DNA of 37,408 nt from Parcubacteria group bacterium CG1_02_44_31 (GCA_001872485.1 MNWK01000003.1:1-37408); one strand, 5' to 3'. Numbered from the stretch's first letter, positions 15,935 to 24,790 are shown. The notes: generated by a model not told the origin, from the letters alone. Translations and numbers: made by a program.

Positions 15935-16430
15935 CATAGCGCCCCTGTGTATATTTGTAATATCCCGCGAGCGCGATGGCAAGCGCATCAATTGCATCCT
16001 TTGATTTGACTGACTTTGGGATATTCATGGTATATAAGATGATTTTCCGCACCGCGAGTTTGTCCGCTTTTCCATAGCCGCATACCATACTTTTTACTTC
16101 AAGCGGCGTAAGTTCTACTATGGGGATGCCATTTTTTTCCGCCCCCAAAAGCAACACACCTTTGAGTTCGCTTACGGTCAGCACGCTCGTGATGTTCCTG
16201 CCGAAATAGATTTTTTCAATTGCGAATACATCAGGTTGGTATGTATGGATAAGCGCGTCGAGTTTTTCACTTACCGTTAAAGCGATTTGGGTTTTTGTTC
16301 CCGTGGTGCGCAGCATCCCTGTATCCAAAAACGAAAATCCGCTTCTTGATTTTCTAATCATCCCGTAACCGATCCTCTTGAATCCGGGATCTATGCCTAA
16401 AATAATCGGATTGTTTTTAAAACTCAGCAT
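15927..16430 (-). CDS. ruvC: Holliday junction resolvase RuvC
   Basis: 167 aa from ATG 16430 (MLSFKNNPIILGIDPG), which overlaps the end of yebC by 14 bp. RuvC cleaves Holliday junctions with RuvAB. The four acidic catalytic residues are present: Asp in ILGIDPGFKRIGYG, Glu in VFAIEKIYFG, and two Asp in KDAIDALAIAL. Length is normal. The last codon and stop fall in the terminal repeat of element M1, which may have replaced the original 3' end. It is the last gene of the ruvB-LTD-yebC-ruvC block. ruvA is not in the window. Confidence 0.94.
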   Translation of the reverse strand: MLSFKNNPIILGIDPGFKRIGYGMIRKSRSGFSFLDTGMLRTTGTKTQIALTVSEKLDALIHTYQPDVFAIEKIYFGRNITSVLTVSELKGVLLLGAEKNGIPIVELTPLEVKSMVCGYGKADKLAVRKIILYTMNIPKSVKSKDAIDALAIALAGYYKYTQGRYAQ

Positions 16431-17142
16431 TTGTGTATACTTGTTCAACATCGTCAAGGTCAAATAAGTTTTCCAAAAGGCGCTGGATTTTTGTTTTTTT
16501 CATTTCATCAAAAATAACCACCGGGCTTTTTGCGATGTAATCAATAGTTGTTTGCGGTTCAATGCCCGCGCGTTCCAATACTAATCGGATTGTTTCGGTG
16601 AGCTGTTTTGGAGCGTAGATATATGTTGTTTCGTCATCATGCCGGATGTCTTCAGCGCCCGCATCAATTATTTCAAGTTCCAGCTCTGGATGAGCCGCCC
16701 ACCGCGCTTTTGGGAAAATGATTTTTCCGGTTTCAACGAACATCCAGAGCACCGATCCATTTTCTCCGAGCCTGCCTTCGTTTTTGTTTAGAACATTTTG
16801 TATTTCTCCGCGTGTCCTGTTTTTATTATCCGTAACTGCGTGTATAAGCAACGCAATGCCTCCGGGGCCATACGCCTCACATACGGTTTCTTCAAGTGTC
16901 ACAGTTTCGGTTCCCCCTGTGCCGCGCTTGATAGCTCGGTTGATGTTTTCCTGCGGCATATTTTCCTGTCGCGCCTTTGCAATTGCGTCGCGTAGGATAA
17001 AGTTCATTTTCGGGTCTCCGCTTTTTCCTTTGCGTGCGGCAATGGTGATAAGATTTGCCAAACGGGAAAATATCTTGGATTTTTTTGCATCCGTGGCCCC
17101 CTTTGTATGTTTCAGTTTTGCCCACTTGGAATGTCCAGACAT
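16417..17142 (-). CDS. yebC: YebC/PmpR family regulatory protein
   Basis: 241 aa from ATG 17142 (MSGHSKWAKLKHTKGATDAK), the invariant family start. The family is described as a transcriptional regulator and, more recently, as a translation factor easing ribosome stalling at proline stretches. Other hallmarks are AARKGKSGDPKMNF, ENMPQENINRAIKRGTGG, YEAYGPGG-like CEAYGPGGIALLI and the ending DDVEQVYTNAEF. The yebC-ruvC linkage is common in bacteria. Confidence 0.95.
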   Translation of the reverse strand: MSGHSKWAKLKHTKGATDAKKSKIFSRLANLITIAARKGKSGDPKMNFILRDAIAKARQENMPQENINRAIKRGTGGTETVTLEETVCEAYGPGGIALLIHAVTDNKNRTRGEIQNVLNKNEGRLGENGSVLWMFVETGKIIFPKARWAAHPELELEIIDAGAEDIRHDDETTYIYAPKQLTETIRLVLERAGIEPQTTIDYIAKSPVVIFDEMKKTKIQRLLENLFDLDDVEQVYTNAEF

Positions 17143-17150
17143 GTAAGAAT

Positions 17151-18425
17151 TTAAAAAGTATATTTCCTTTTGGCGACAAGGAAAATATATGCTGCCAAGA
17201 TTCCATATCCTGTGCCCCACACAATTGTTTTCGGCTGTCCAAAAAACGCATATATTCTTTGCTTCCATGAAGGATTGTATGTTGGTTGATATGAAGCAGC
17301 AAGGGAAAATGGCGGAATAACTTCTGCAATTGTTTCTTGCTTGGTTGTTTCTTTAAGCGCGAATATGTTGTCTGTGCCTGGCGTTGGGTTGCTGGACAGT
17401 TTCCATTCGCTTCTGCCGAATCGGCTTGCAGACCAGTCTGATGGTATCGCGCTTGCGTAGGTAACTTCAAATGTCTTCAGTCCGGTCGGGTCAACCAGTG
17501 CGATTGTGTCACCTTGTTTGTTGATGATGAAGTTGTAATCGCGACTGTCAATGATTTTGTAGGAAAGCGGAAGCAGGGTGCCCGAAAGTTGAATCGGTTT
17601 TTTGAATGAGGCAATGATTATTTGCCAATTTGCCAGATTGGCAATTGTCGTTCCGTCGTTTTTAATTTCAATCCATTGAGTTCCTTTATTTTCCGGGGAT
17701 GTAAAAAGCTCATTGATGGTAAGTTCTGTTTTTTTCTGCGTTTGCGGTTGCGGGTTGGAAAAAGGCGTTGGTTGAGCAGTTACCCCCGGATTTATCGATG
17801 GAATAGGGGGAAGAGAAAGTCCTTCCACGGAGTTTTCCAATCCCGGACTTCCATCGGGCCGCAATCCTTCACGGAATGCTTTGTCCGCTGTTGAATATTC
17901 AAGCGTTTTTCCATTTCCAGCTGCCCCCCATGTGTTTGACCAGAACACTTGACTTATTATTTTGCCAGTTCCGTCATGCAGTTGCAGTACATCCTGGTCG
18001 TTGCGAAGACGAATACCGACATCAATGATAGTCCCTTGAAACAATGGATATCTGTCTTTGAATGCGCGCGCGTCTCCGGCAATGATTGCATACGAGTTTT
18101 GCATGACGGACATGGATCCTTGGTATGGCGTTTTGGCAAAATAATGCGTCCCCGCGCTGTCTGAAATCGTCCATGCGTTTTCTTGAACCCCGCCTATAAT
18201 CGTAATGCTTATTTGACTCTGATTGTATAGCTCCACCCATTCCAAATTTTTTCCTCCGGCAATTTCTCCCGGGGGATTGTACATAATTTCGTTTATGCGC
18301 AGCCCCGCCTGCAACGTTGCAGTAACTGCGGGTAGGGTTTGCGTTGCGGCATATACACGAGCAATACCTGCGTATGTGCCCCAGCTGCACAAAACAACAA
18401 TAACAATGGCGAATGCGCGTTTCAT
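17151..18425 (-). CDS. Secreted, membrane-anchored lamin-tail-domain protein
   Basis: 424 aa. Signal peptide at 1-27 (ending RVYAATQ), two lamin-tail-like (LTD) beta domains at about 40-190 (LRINEIMYNPPG...NLEWVELYN) and about 232-350 (LTINELFTSPENKGTQWIEIKN), then a C-terminal transmembrane helix (VWGTGYGILAAYIFLVA) with a short basic tail KRKYTF. LTDs in bacteria are surface or nuclease-associated binding domains. No catalytic domain is visible, so it is likely a surface adhesin or scaffold. Its ATG overlaps the ruvB stop by 4 bp and yebC follows 8 bp after its own stop, so it sits inside the ruv operon, an unusual place for a surface protein. Confidence 0.8.
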   Translation of the reverse strand: MKRAFAIVIVVLCSWGTYAGIARVYAATQTLPAVTATLQAGLRINEIMYNPPGEIAGGKNLEWVELYNQSQISITIIGGVQENAWTISDSAGTHYFAKTPYQGSMSVMQNSYAIIAGDARAFKDRYPLFQGTIIDVGIRLRNDQDVLQLHDGTGKIISQVFWSNTWGAAGNGKTLEYSTADKAFREGLRPDGSPGLENSVEGLSLPPIPSINPGVTAQPTPFSNPQPQTQKKTELTINELFTSPENKGTQWIEIKNDGTTIANLANWQIIIASFKKPIQLSGTLLPLSYKIIDSRDYNFIINKQGDTIALVDPTGLKTFEVTYASAIPSDWSASRFGRSEWKLSSNPTPGTDNIFALKETTKQETIAEVIPPFSLAASYQPTYNPSWKQRIYAFFGQPKTIVWGTGYGILAAYIFLVAKRKYTF

Positions 18426-19507
18426 GGTTTTGTTTTTCCCGACTGCGCAGGCATACCCGACTTGCTTTGCGACTTGCCCGACTTGTTTCGCGAGTCGAAG
18501 CGGGCGGGGACCTGCGCGGACGGGTTCATATTCAAATACCGGTATGTTTCGGGCGTTGCGATTCTGCCCCTTCCTGTGCGTTCAATAAGCCCGAGGCGGA
18601 TAAGATACGGTTCGTGAATTGATTCAATGGTTTCACGTTCTTCGTTTAAGGTCGCGGCAAGCGATTGTACCCCAACAGGCCCGCCGTTAAATGTGTGTAC
18701 AAGCACATGAAGAAGTTTGCGGTCAATATTTTCAAGCCCTATGGAATCAATATTAAGGATTTCAAGCGACTCCTTGACTACAGGAAAGGAAATAGTTGGT
18801 TTGTTCTCTACAATGGCAAGGTCCCATGTGCGTTTCAATAATCGGTTTGCAATGCGGGGAGTTGCCCTGCTTGCATACGCCAAAGCAGAAATAGCGTCAG
18901 AGTCAATGGCAATATGCAAAATGTCGCTCGAGCGCTTGAGAATTTGCTCCATATGGTTGGTTTCGTAATAATCCAAATGATTGATTGACCCGAATCTGTT
19001 GCGCAGCGGATTGGAAAGCAAACTCGGTCTGGTTGTTGCCGCGATAAGCGTAAACGAAGGAAGCTTAAGCTCCAGCGATCGCGCGGATATGCCTTTGCCA
19101 ATGATGAGATGGAGCGTCCGCGATTCCATTGCCGGATACAGCATTTCTTCAATATGTTTGTTTAATCGGTGGGCTTCGTCAATGAACAAAATTTCTCCCT
19201 GTTCCAAGTTGCTCAAAAGCGCGGCTACGTCGCCTGATTTTTGAATCGCGGGACCTGATGTGACGGTAATTTTTGCGCCCAGTTCGCGGGCAATAAGATA
19301 CGCAAGCGTTGTTTTTCCAACGCCGGATGGTCCGGAAAACAAAATGTGGTCGCACGCTTTATGCTGTTTTTGTGCGGATTGAAGCAGAATTTGCAATGCG
19401 CGTTTGACAGCATCTTGCCCGATAAACTCTTTCCATGATTTTGGCCGCAGCGCATTGTCTAATACGGTGTCATCAATATTTTCATTTTTAGAAATTGCTT
19501 GTTCCAT
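18422..19507 (-). CDS. ruvB: Holliday junction helicase RuvB
   Basis: 361 aa. AAA+ motor that drives branch migration with RuvA. The sequence shows LRPKSWKEFIGQDAVKRAL, Walker A GPSGVGKTTL, Walker B ILFIDEAHRL, sensor and arginine-finger region IAATTRPSLLSNPLRNRFG, and the winged-helix domain with GGPVGVQSLAATLNEERETIE and YLIRLGLIERTGRGRIAT. The C-terminus has about 30 extra basic, low-complexity residues (FDSRNKSGKSQSKSG). It is the first gene of the block. A TATACT at 19519-19514 lies a few bases before its ATG, suggesting a very short leader. Confidence 0.95.
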   Translation of the reverse strand: MEQAISKNENIDDTVLDNALRPKSWKEFIGQDAVKRALQILLQSAQKQHKACDHILFSGPSGVGKTTLAYLIARELGAKITVTSGPAIQKSGDVAALLSNLEQGEILFIDEAHRLNKHIEEMLYPAMESRTLHLIIGKGISARSLELKLPSFTLIAATTRPSLLSNPLRNRFGSINHLDYYETNHMEQILKRSSDILHIAIDSDAISALAYASRATPRIANRLLKRTWDLAIVENKPTISFPVVKESLEILNIDSIGLENIDRKLLHVLVHTFNGGPVGVQSLAATLNEERETIESIHEPYLIRLGLIERTGRGRIATPETYRYLNMNPSAQVPARFDSRNKSGKSQSKSGMPAQSGKTKP

Positions 19508-19751
19508 ATGTTCAGTATAGCATCTCCTTTGCTGTTTGGTAAAACTTCAAAACAAATTGTGTAGTTTGGCAAATTTGTGTTGCTCGTTATTTTTTTCGCA
19601 TATACTGCGCGGTTTTGTTGGTATTGTTATCTGTACATGTTCTACCATATTTATTCGTATAGGCGAAATTGGGGATAACCTGTGGTTTTTTCCAAGCAAA
19701 ATACTCATAAAACACTCAATTTTCCTCTTAATACGAAAATTTGACACGGAC

Positions 19752-19779
19752 TTGACAAAGTTTTCTTGTTTGATACAAT
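19752..19779 (+). promoter_or_regulatory. Sigma-70-like promoter in the ruvB upstream gap
   Basis: TTGACA (19752-19757), 16-bp spacer, TACAAT (19774-19779). It points away from ruvB toward the candidate RNA at about 19786. Confidence 0.55.
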
Positions 19780-19785
19780 CACTGC

Positions 19786-19940
19786 TTAGACATTTCGAGG
19801 CAACCCCTTCCTTTAGCTATTCGTTAAGGGGAGGTGTTGGGAAAAGAAAAGGTATCGGCGCTTTGGTTTTGGCTGGAGCGCGCGTATCTTATTTTCCTTG
19901 TTTCTGCGGTGACTCATTGTAGAACGTTTGCCTCGATATG
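19786..19940 (+). ncRNA. Candidate structured small RNA
   Basis: Starts about 7 nt after a good -10. Ends are closed by TCGAGGCAA (about 19794-19802) pairing with TTGCCTCGA (about 19927-19935). Inside are a CCCCTT/AAGGGG hairpin, a GGAAAA/TTTTCC arm and a GCGCT/AGCGC arm. Size and rod-plus-branches shape are compatible with a 6S-like or unclassified RNA. I do not see tmRNA, RNase P RNA or SRP RNA signatures. An open frame across it (19536-19922) looks spurious. Confidence 0.35.
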
Positions 19941-19944
19941 CCTG

Positions 19945-20283
19945 CCCCGTAGTGATTCTGCGACAGAGCCATGCGCAAAAAACTGTATAAAATCTGTCGC
20001 AGATTTATTACGAGGTCCCCCCCGTAGTGATTTTTACTGTTAAAAATTAAAAATCTACTACAGGGCCTGCCCCGTAGTGAAAATGCGACTGCCTTAACAA
20101 AAGAATTCCATGCATGTTACGTATACAACTTGGTAAATTGATATAAGAAAAGCACCAAATCCCAAGCACCAAATTTCAAACAAGCACCAAATTCTAAATT
20201 CTAATGTTCAAAACAGTTTGAAATTTGTATAAAATAAAACCAGAAATACGGCATAAAATTCTGTCGCATTTCTACTACAGGGC
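19945..20283. repeat. Three tandem TAGTAG-ended inverted-repeat elements (M2-M4)
   Basis: M2 19945-20015 (arms CCCCGTAGTGA-TTCTGCGACAGA and its partner), M3 20018-20066 (TAGTGATTTTTA / AAAATCTACTA) and M4 20069-20283 (21-bp ends matching at 18 positions, core AATGCGAC). They abut head to tail with only 2 bp between them. M4 contains a copy of the AT-rich dispersed repeat (about 20155-20235). Confidence 0.6.
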
Positions 20284-20320
20284 CCGCCCATCATTCTTGA
20301 ATGGTGGAAATTCTTGCCAA

Positions 20321-20353
20321 ACAGAAATCACCCCTTCAAGGGGTGATTTCTGT
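20321..20353. terminator. 15-bp perfect hairpin, possibly bidirectional
   Basis: ACAGAAATCACCCCT / AGGGGTGATTTCTGT with a 3-nt loop. It lies about 190 bp downstream of the GspE/PilB stop. T-runs are only 2-3 nt. Confidence 0.5.
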
Positions 20354-20383
20354 TTAACTCATTGCGCATTGTTATGAGCGCAT

Positions 20384-20428
20384 GAAGCCCCACGGACGAA
20401 GCCAGTGGTCTTCTGGTAAGATGGACAA
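20384..20428 (+). repeat. Dispersed GGTCTTCT repeat (copy 2)
   Basis: GAAGCCCCACGGACGAAGCC then GTGGTCTTCTGG and a degenerate GGACAAA end. 20429-20541 shows nothing further that I can name. Confidence 0.5.
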
Positions 20429-20541
20429 ATCTTTATTGCGATTTTCATTATTTTCCAGCTCAATGTTTGTATTGTCGGGAAGAGTGTTTTTGAAATAATG
20501 AATGGTCTGTCAGTGTCACAGTCGTTATAGCGCAGTCAATA

Positions 20542-22176
20542 CTATTCCACTGGCCCAACCGCCTTTTCAACTTCTGCAATATCGGTTAATCCTTGCAATA
20601 CTTTTATAAGCGCATCTGCCATTAGTGATATTGTGCCTTGGCTGCGGCTAAGGTCTTTGATTTTAAGTTCGTCCGGTGAAGCATGGATACATTCCTGCAT
20701 GGTGTCGTTGACGTGAATAAGTTCAAATACTCCGATACGGCCTTTGTATCCTTTGTTGCCGCACGCATCGCATCCCCGCGCCTGTTTGATAGTTTGTGTT
20801 TGAACAAGCGTATCCAGATTTTCAATGTATGGAGCTTGCGTTTTTAAAATGTTTGCAATAACGGTTTTTAACGGTTTTTCAAAAGGAATTTCTTGTGCGC
20901 ATTCCTGGCATAGTTTTCGCACCAGACGTTGGGCAATAATAAGATTGAGCGCTGACGCGATGATTTCCGGCTTGATTTTAAAATCCAAAAGCCGCGGTAT
21001 GGTGCCGCTTGCATCGTTGGTATGGAGCGTGGAGAAAACAAGGTGTCCGGTCAAGGATGCGTGCATGGCGATTTCAGCAGTTTCTTGGTCGCGGATTTCT
21101 CCCACATAAATAATATCCGGGTCCTGGCGTAAAATAGCGCGTAGCCCAGAAGCAAATGTGTACCCTTCTTTGGCATTGATTTGCGTTTGCTCAACCCCCG
21201 AAAGTTTGTATTCAATTGGGTCCTCAAGCGTAATAGCTTTGTTTTCCTTGGTACTTACTTTTTTCAAACAAGCGTACAGCGTTGTTGTTTTTCCAGACCC
21301 GGTCGGCCCCACTGCTAAAATGAGCCCATTTGGTTTTTTCAGTTCTTGCTCAATGATTTTTTTGTCATACTCGCGCAATCCCAATTCCTCAAGCCCGAGA
21401 CCGATGGTGTTGGGATTTAAAAATCGCATCACGATGTTTTCTCCGTCAGGTCCAGGGATGGTTGAAACGCGCATCTCCATTTCGTATGCGCCGCGCCGAA
21501 TGGAGAATCTTCCATCTTGCGGAATATTTTTGATATTGAGGTTGATTTTGGACAAGAGTTTGACACGGTCAATGATTTTGTTTTCAAGATTTTTCGGGAG
21601 GTTAGCAATCGGGTACAGAACCCCATCAATGCGGTATCGGAGCGTCACGGCGTTCGGGGTTGGTTCAATGTGTAAGTCCGACGCGTTGCTGGCAAGGCCA
21701 TATGCTAAAATCCATACAAGCATTTCGCTCGTGTCAAATTCGCTGGTGAAATGAGACTCCAAAAATGTTTTTATATCTTGCTGGTCGCTGCAGGTCTGGA
21801 CATATTTGTCGCCGATTGTCACGCTTCCCACGATCGCTTCGCGCGTCGCGGGAATAAATTGGTAATTTTGCAAAAATTGTTCAAATCCCTGTTCGGAAAC
21901 AACATATATGTGCACGGTTCCGAATTTTTTGATTTCTTTGACTAAATCCTGAACTTCAGGCGAATCCGGACGGGGTGAAGCGATGCTGAACTCGCGCGTT
22001 TTTTTGTCAAACACAAGCGCATGCGCTTGACGCGCCCGAACTTCAGGCATAACGCGCAACGCTTCGATATTGAGCGTTGCTGTTTTCATGTCCAAATATG
22101 GAAGATTGAGTTCTTTTGCTTTTTTTTGCGCGAGGTCTTCTTGCTGTTCCTGCGCGAATGATGAAATTGTTGCCAT
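20542..22176 (-). CDS. Type II secretion / type IV pilus assembly ATPase (GspE/PilB family)
   Basis: 544 aa from ATG 22176 (MATISSFAQEQQEDLAQ); further in-frame codons upstream would run into the divergent tsaE start. Hexameric ATPase that powers pilus extension or pseudopilus assembly at the inner membrane. It has an N-terminal MshEN-like domain, ASDLHIEP, Walker A LAVGPTGSGKTTTLYA, the Asp box ITLEDPIEY, Walker B QDPDIIYVGEIRD, the His box LVFSTLHTNDA, and a four-Cys zinc site (CQEC and CDAC). CPR genomes usually keep a type IV pilus for DNA uptake and attachment. No other pilus gene is next to it here. Confidence 0.93.
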   Translation of the reverse strand: MATISSFAQEQQEDLAQKKAKELNLPYLDMKTATLNIEALRVMPEVRARQAHALVFDKKTREFSIASPRPDSPEVQDLVKEIKKFGTVHIYVVSEQGFEQFLQNYQFIPATREAIVGSVTIGDKYVQTCSDQQDIKTFLESHFTSEFDTSEMLVWILAYGLASNASDLHIEPTPNAVTLRYRIDGVLYPIANLPKNLENKIIDRVKLLSKINLNIKNIPQDGRFSIRRGAYEMEMRVSTIPGPDGENIVMRFLNPNTIGLGLEELGLREYDKKIIEQELKKPNGLILAVGPTGSGKTTTLYACLKKVSTKENKAITLEDPIEYKLSGVEQTQINAKEGYTFASGLRAILRQDPDIIYVGEIRDQETAEIAMHASLTGHLVFSTLHTNDASGTIPRLLDFKIKPEIIASALNLIIAQRLVRKLCQECAQEIPFEKPLKTVIANILKTQAPYIENLDTLVQTQTIKQARGCDACGNKGYKGRIGVFELIHVNDTMQECIHASPDELKIKDLSRSQGTISLMADALIKVLQGLTDIAEVEKAVGPVE

Positions 22177-22266
22177 AACGATATTGTTAGTATACCCTGT
22201 GGGAAATGTATTTTCCACCATTTTAAACGTCTTTTTCGAACCCATGTTCTCGTGTATGATAAGAAT

Positions 22267-22722
22267 ATGCAATCGGTTTTTTTTATCACGTCGTCTGCAT
22301 CAGCAACACGGCGTATCGGAGCGCTTTTTGCACGCGCGCTTGTTTCGCGTATGCCGTTTCCGCGCGCATGCGTATGCGGCCTTGAAGGAAATCTGGGTGC
22401 TGGCAAGACCACATTTATGCAGGGAGTCGCGCAAGGACTTCATATAAATCGGCGTATTATTAGCCCGACGTTTATGCTTATACGCACGTTCCCATTCTAT
22501 TTCAAAGGGCATGCGGGCAAATTGACGCATATTGATTGCTGGCGTATTGGGTCGCGCGACCTTCTAGATTTAGGATTTTCAGATTTAAAAAAAGATTCAA
22601 ACCATATCATATGCCTTGAATGGGCAGACCGTGTGAAAGCGATTATGCCCATAGCGTCAATCCGCATCACATTTTCGCATATCAGCAAGAACAAACGTAA
22701 GATAACATTTTTATTTCCATGA
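22267..22722 (+). CDS. tsaE: tRNA t6A biosynthesis ATPase TsaE
   Basis: 151 aa from ATG 22267 (MQSVFFITSSASATRRIG); an in-frame GTG at 22252 is an alternative. TsaE is the ATPase of the TsaBDE complex that makes threonylcarbamoyl-A37 in tRNAs. Walker A is LEGNLGAGKTTFMQGVAQGL, with the family's SPTFMLIRTF and HIDCWRI (usually HxDxYR) and the end motif CLEWADRV. It is 90 bp from the divergent GspE/PilB gene and overlaps the next gene by 4 bp (ATGA). Confidence 0.9.
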   Translation: MQSVFFITSSASATRRIGALFARALVSRMPFPRACVCGLEGNLGAGKTTFMQGVAQGLHINRRIISPTFMLIRTFPFYFKGHAGKLTHIDCWRIGSRDLLDLGFSDLKKDSNHIICLEWADRVKAIMPIASIRITFSHISKNKRKITFLFP

Positions 22723-23624
22723 CCATTATTATTCTGGATTCATTTTCGTTAATTCATCGCGTGTACCATGCCTTGCCTGCGCTTACTGATTTGAATGGCA
22801 ACCCCACGGGCGCGGTGTACGGATTTTGCTCCATATTAATAAAATTGTTTCGCGAGCAGCGGCCTGATTGCATCTATGCCGCGTTTGATACCAAAGGGCC
22901 AACGTTTCGCGAGCATGAATTTGAAGCGTATCACACAAACAGGCCCGAGATGGCGGATGATTTTCGTTCTCAAATTGAACCAATCAAGGAATTTTTGCGC
23001 ACATGGGATATTCCGGTACTTGCCGCGTCCGGATTTGAAGGAGACGACATTATCGGAACACTCGTGTCTCGTTTGCGCGGGCAATCAGATGCGCGCATTC
23101 GCATCGTGACTGCCGACCGCGATTCATTGCAGTTGGTATCGGATAACGTAACCGCTATGATAATGCGCAAAGGCATTACGGATATTGTTGAATACGACGA
23201 GAAAACATGCCAGGCGTATTTGGGTTTTCATCAGCAATTTATGCCTGATTATAAAGCATTGGCAGGCGACGCGTCTGATAATTTTCCCGGAGTCAGGGGT
23301 ATTGGGCCAAAAACAGCGCAGGCGCTGGTACAAAAATTTGGAACAATTGAAAAAATGTACGCATATTTGGACAGTACAGATGCGCAAGCGTATGAAAAAC
23401 CCGTGACAAAAGCAATTGCTGAAAAACTGCTTATAGGCAGGGCAACCGCACTTCAGGCAAAATATTTGGCAACCATTCGCGCGGATGCGCCTATTGATAT
23501 TGGTGGTGCCGCATGCGCAGCAAAAACACAGCCTACCCAGGCGACAAAAGAATTTCTTATCAAGCGCGGATTTGTTTCATTGCTTAAACGGCTGGATGCC
23601 GCAAGCCAAGGAACGTTGCTGTAA
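22719..23624 (+). CDS. Stand-alone 5'-3' exonuclease (PolA N-terminal type)
   Basis: 301 aa. Matches the 5' nuclease domain of DNA polymerase I with no polymerase part. Visible features are the metal-binding Asp motifs IIILDSFSLIHRVYHALP, YAAFDTKGPTFRE, the helical arch with the Arg/Tyr pair (FEAYHTNRPEM), ASGFEGDDIIGTL, RIVTADRDSLQLV, the HhH region LAGDASDNFPGVRGIGPKTA and VQKFGTIEKMYAYL. It would remove RNA primers and flaps in replication and repair. It is translationally coupled to tsaE, which probably reflects operon packing and not shared function. Confidence 0.92.
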   Translation: MTIIILDSFSLIHRVYHALPALTDLNGNPTGAVYGFCSILIKLFREQRPDCIYAAFDTKGPTFREHEFEAYHTNRPEMADDFRSQIEPIKEFLRTWDIPVLAASGFEGDDIIGTLVSRLRGQSDARIRIVTADRDSLQLVSDNVTAMIMRKGITDIVEYDEKTCQAYLGFHQQFMPDYKALAGDASDNFPGVRGIGPKTAQALVQKFGTIEKMYAYLDSTDAQAYEKPVTKAIAEKLLIGRATALQAKYLATIRADAPIDIGGAACAAKTQPTQATKEFLIKRGFVSLLKRLDAASQGTLL

Positions 23625-23677
23625 TAAGGGAACAATACTATAATAGGTTAGTAGGCGAAATTAAATTTTATATTGGC

Positions 23678-24145
23678 ATGAACATAAAACAGCTTTGTGT
23701 CTTTTTATTAAAAGCGAATCAAGCAGGTTATGCTTCTGGTAATTCCAAAAAGTGGATAAAAGAAAAAGACAAGTCAACCACCATTGTTTTCAAATCAGGC
23801 AATTGGAAAATGCACGACAGTTTTTTCGGAGGTGAGCCGTATGGTGGGCGCGAAGTGGTTTTTTATAAAACCAAGCCGTTTTGGATTATGGTATATTACG
23901 GTCGGGTGAAAAAAAGAATTAACCCCAAAGAAATTTATCCGTTTTTGCAAAAAGCATTGTCGCGTATGCCAAAAAACGCTCCGTATCGCGGTCCGAAATC
24001 ATTAGCGGAAAAACCGTTTCGCTACACGAATCAATGGGAAGGCACCATTGATGGCTTTTCTGGCCAAGAATCAATTTATAAAAATAAAACACAACTGTAT
24101 AGAGCCAATTATATAGGTGGGTTAGTTGACCAGCGAAAAGGATAA
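23678..24145 (+). CDS. DUF5680-like protein
   Basis: 155 aa. The pattern YASGNSKKWIKEKDKS, HDSFFGGEPYGGREVVFY, IMVYYGRV, YRGPKS and YRANYIGGLV matches my memory of the DUF5680 family of small bacterial proteins of unknown function. It is probably a cytoplasmic single-domain beta-rich protein; no catalytic residues are known to me. A TATAAT at 23639-23644 with a weak -35 17 bp before it suggests its own promoter. Confidence 0.65.
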   Translation: MNIKQLCVFLLKANQAGYASGNSKKWIKEKDKSTTIVFKSGNWKMHDSFFGGEPYGGREVVFYKTKPFWIMVYYGRVKKRINPKEIYPFLQKALSRMPKNAPYRGPKSLAEKPFRYTNQWEGTIDGFSGQESIYKNKTQLYRANYIGGLVDQRKG

Positions 24146-24173
24146 GAGATTTTATAAAATAATCGTATGTTCA

Positions 24174-24258
24174 GTGAATGGAGCCTCACGGGCAACAATC
24201 CCGAAACGCCATTCATCCATGGACACAGCTCATGATCTTCTGGCTGAAGGGATAAAAG
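24174..24258 (+). repeat. Dispersed GGTCTTCT-type repeat (copy 3)
   Basis: Begins TGAATGG and holds ATCCCGAAACGCCATTCAT, then TGATCTTCTGGC and GAAGGGATAAAAG. TGAATGG pairs with CCATTCA to give an internal stem. The ATCCCGAAACGCCATTC part also occurs in the long reverse copy at 35880-36047. Confidence 0.6.
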
Positions 24259-24295
24259 GTCGGGATTAAATTAAAAGGATATTAAACGAACTAAA

Positions 24296-24787
24296 ATGAA
24301 ATTGCCTAAAATCGATTTTGAAAAATACAATTATCCATTAAGAACTTTGCTCTTGGGGAATAGCGATACTTGGCAAGCAATGTCAGCGGTTATTGAGGAT
24401 TTAACGCAGAAACAATTTGCTTACCAGTATACGCAAATCAAACAAAGAAGTATTGCCCAAATGCTTGACCATGCCATGGACACCCAATACGGCTTTTATA
24501 CAAAAAAATTGGTAATGGGAGAAGATTTGCCACCAAACTTATACAAGAAGCCAGTAAAAACCGTTAGAGAAGCCCAAAAGAGAATCGCAGAAACATTTCA
24601 AAAAACTGTTGAGTTGTGGGAAAAGCTAACGCCGGAAGATTTTCAAAAAGAAATTCAAACCGAATGGGGTCAGGTTCTCACCGGAGAACTTGCTTTGTTT
24701 CAATCAATTACCCACACCCATTATCACGTCAGCGAAATCTGTTTCTTAAGGGGACTTGGCGGTTTTCCAACAATGGCAATGGGATAA
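24296..24787 (+). CDS. DinB-like four-helix-bundle protein
   Basis: 163 aa. All-helical pattern with the DinB/YfiT-like metal triad: a His in MLDHAMDTQYGFYT (about residue 60) and the late motif THTHYHVSEICFLRG (about 140-154). Family members are often metal-dependent thiol transferases or of unknown function. Only 3 bp separate it from the glycosylase-like gene, so they are likely co-transcribed. A Shine-Dalgarno is not obvious. The pair has AT-rich codon use and lies between repeats, which fits acquisition by transfer, though this is not proven. Confidence 0.7.
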   Translation: MKLPKIDFEKYNYPLRTLLLGNSDTWQAMSAVIEDLTQKQFAYQYTQIKQRSIAQMLDHAMDTQYGFYTKKLVMGEDLPPNLYKKPVKTVREAQKRIAETFQKTVELWEKLTPEDFQKEIQTEWGQVLTGELALFQSITHTHYHVSEICFLRGLGGFPTMAMG

Positions 24788-24790
24788 ACT

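Noticed and set aside
19536-19922. 128-codon open frame upstream of ruvB
   Set aside because: Cys/Phe-rich with no domain pattern and no ribosome-binding site, and it overlaps the promoter and paired arms of the candidate RNA.
15800-20283. Resemblance of TTTCTACTAC-type ends to Cas12a CRISPR repeats
   Set aside because: The units are unequal in length, lack regular spacers and occur as inverted pairs. The Cas12a repeat also needs a GTAGAT end that is absent, and no cas gene is in the window.
22177-22272. Longer N-terminus for the GspE/PilB protein
   Set aside because: It would overlap the divergent tsaE start region and has no family-like sequence before MATISSF.
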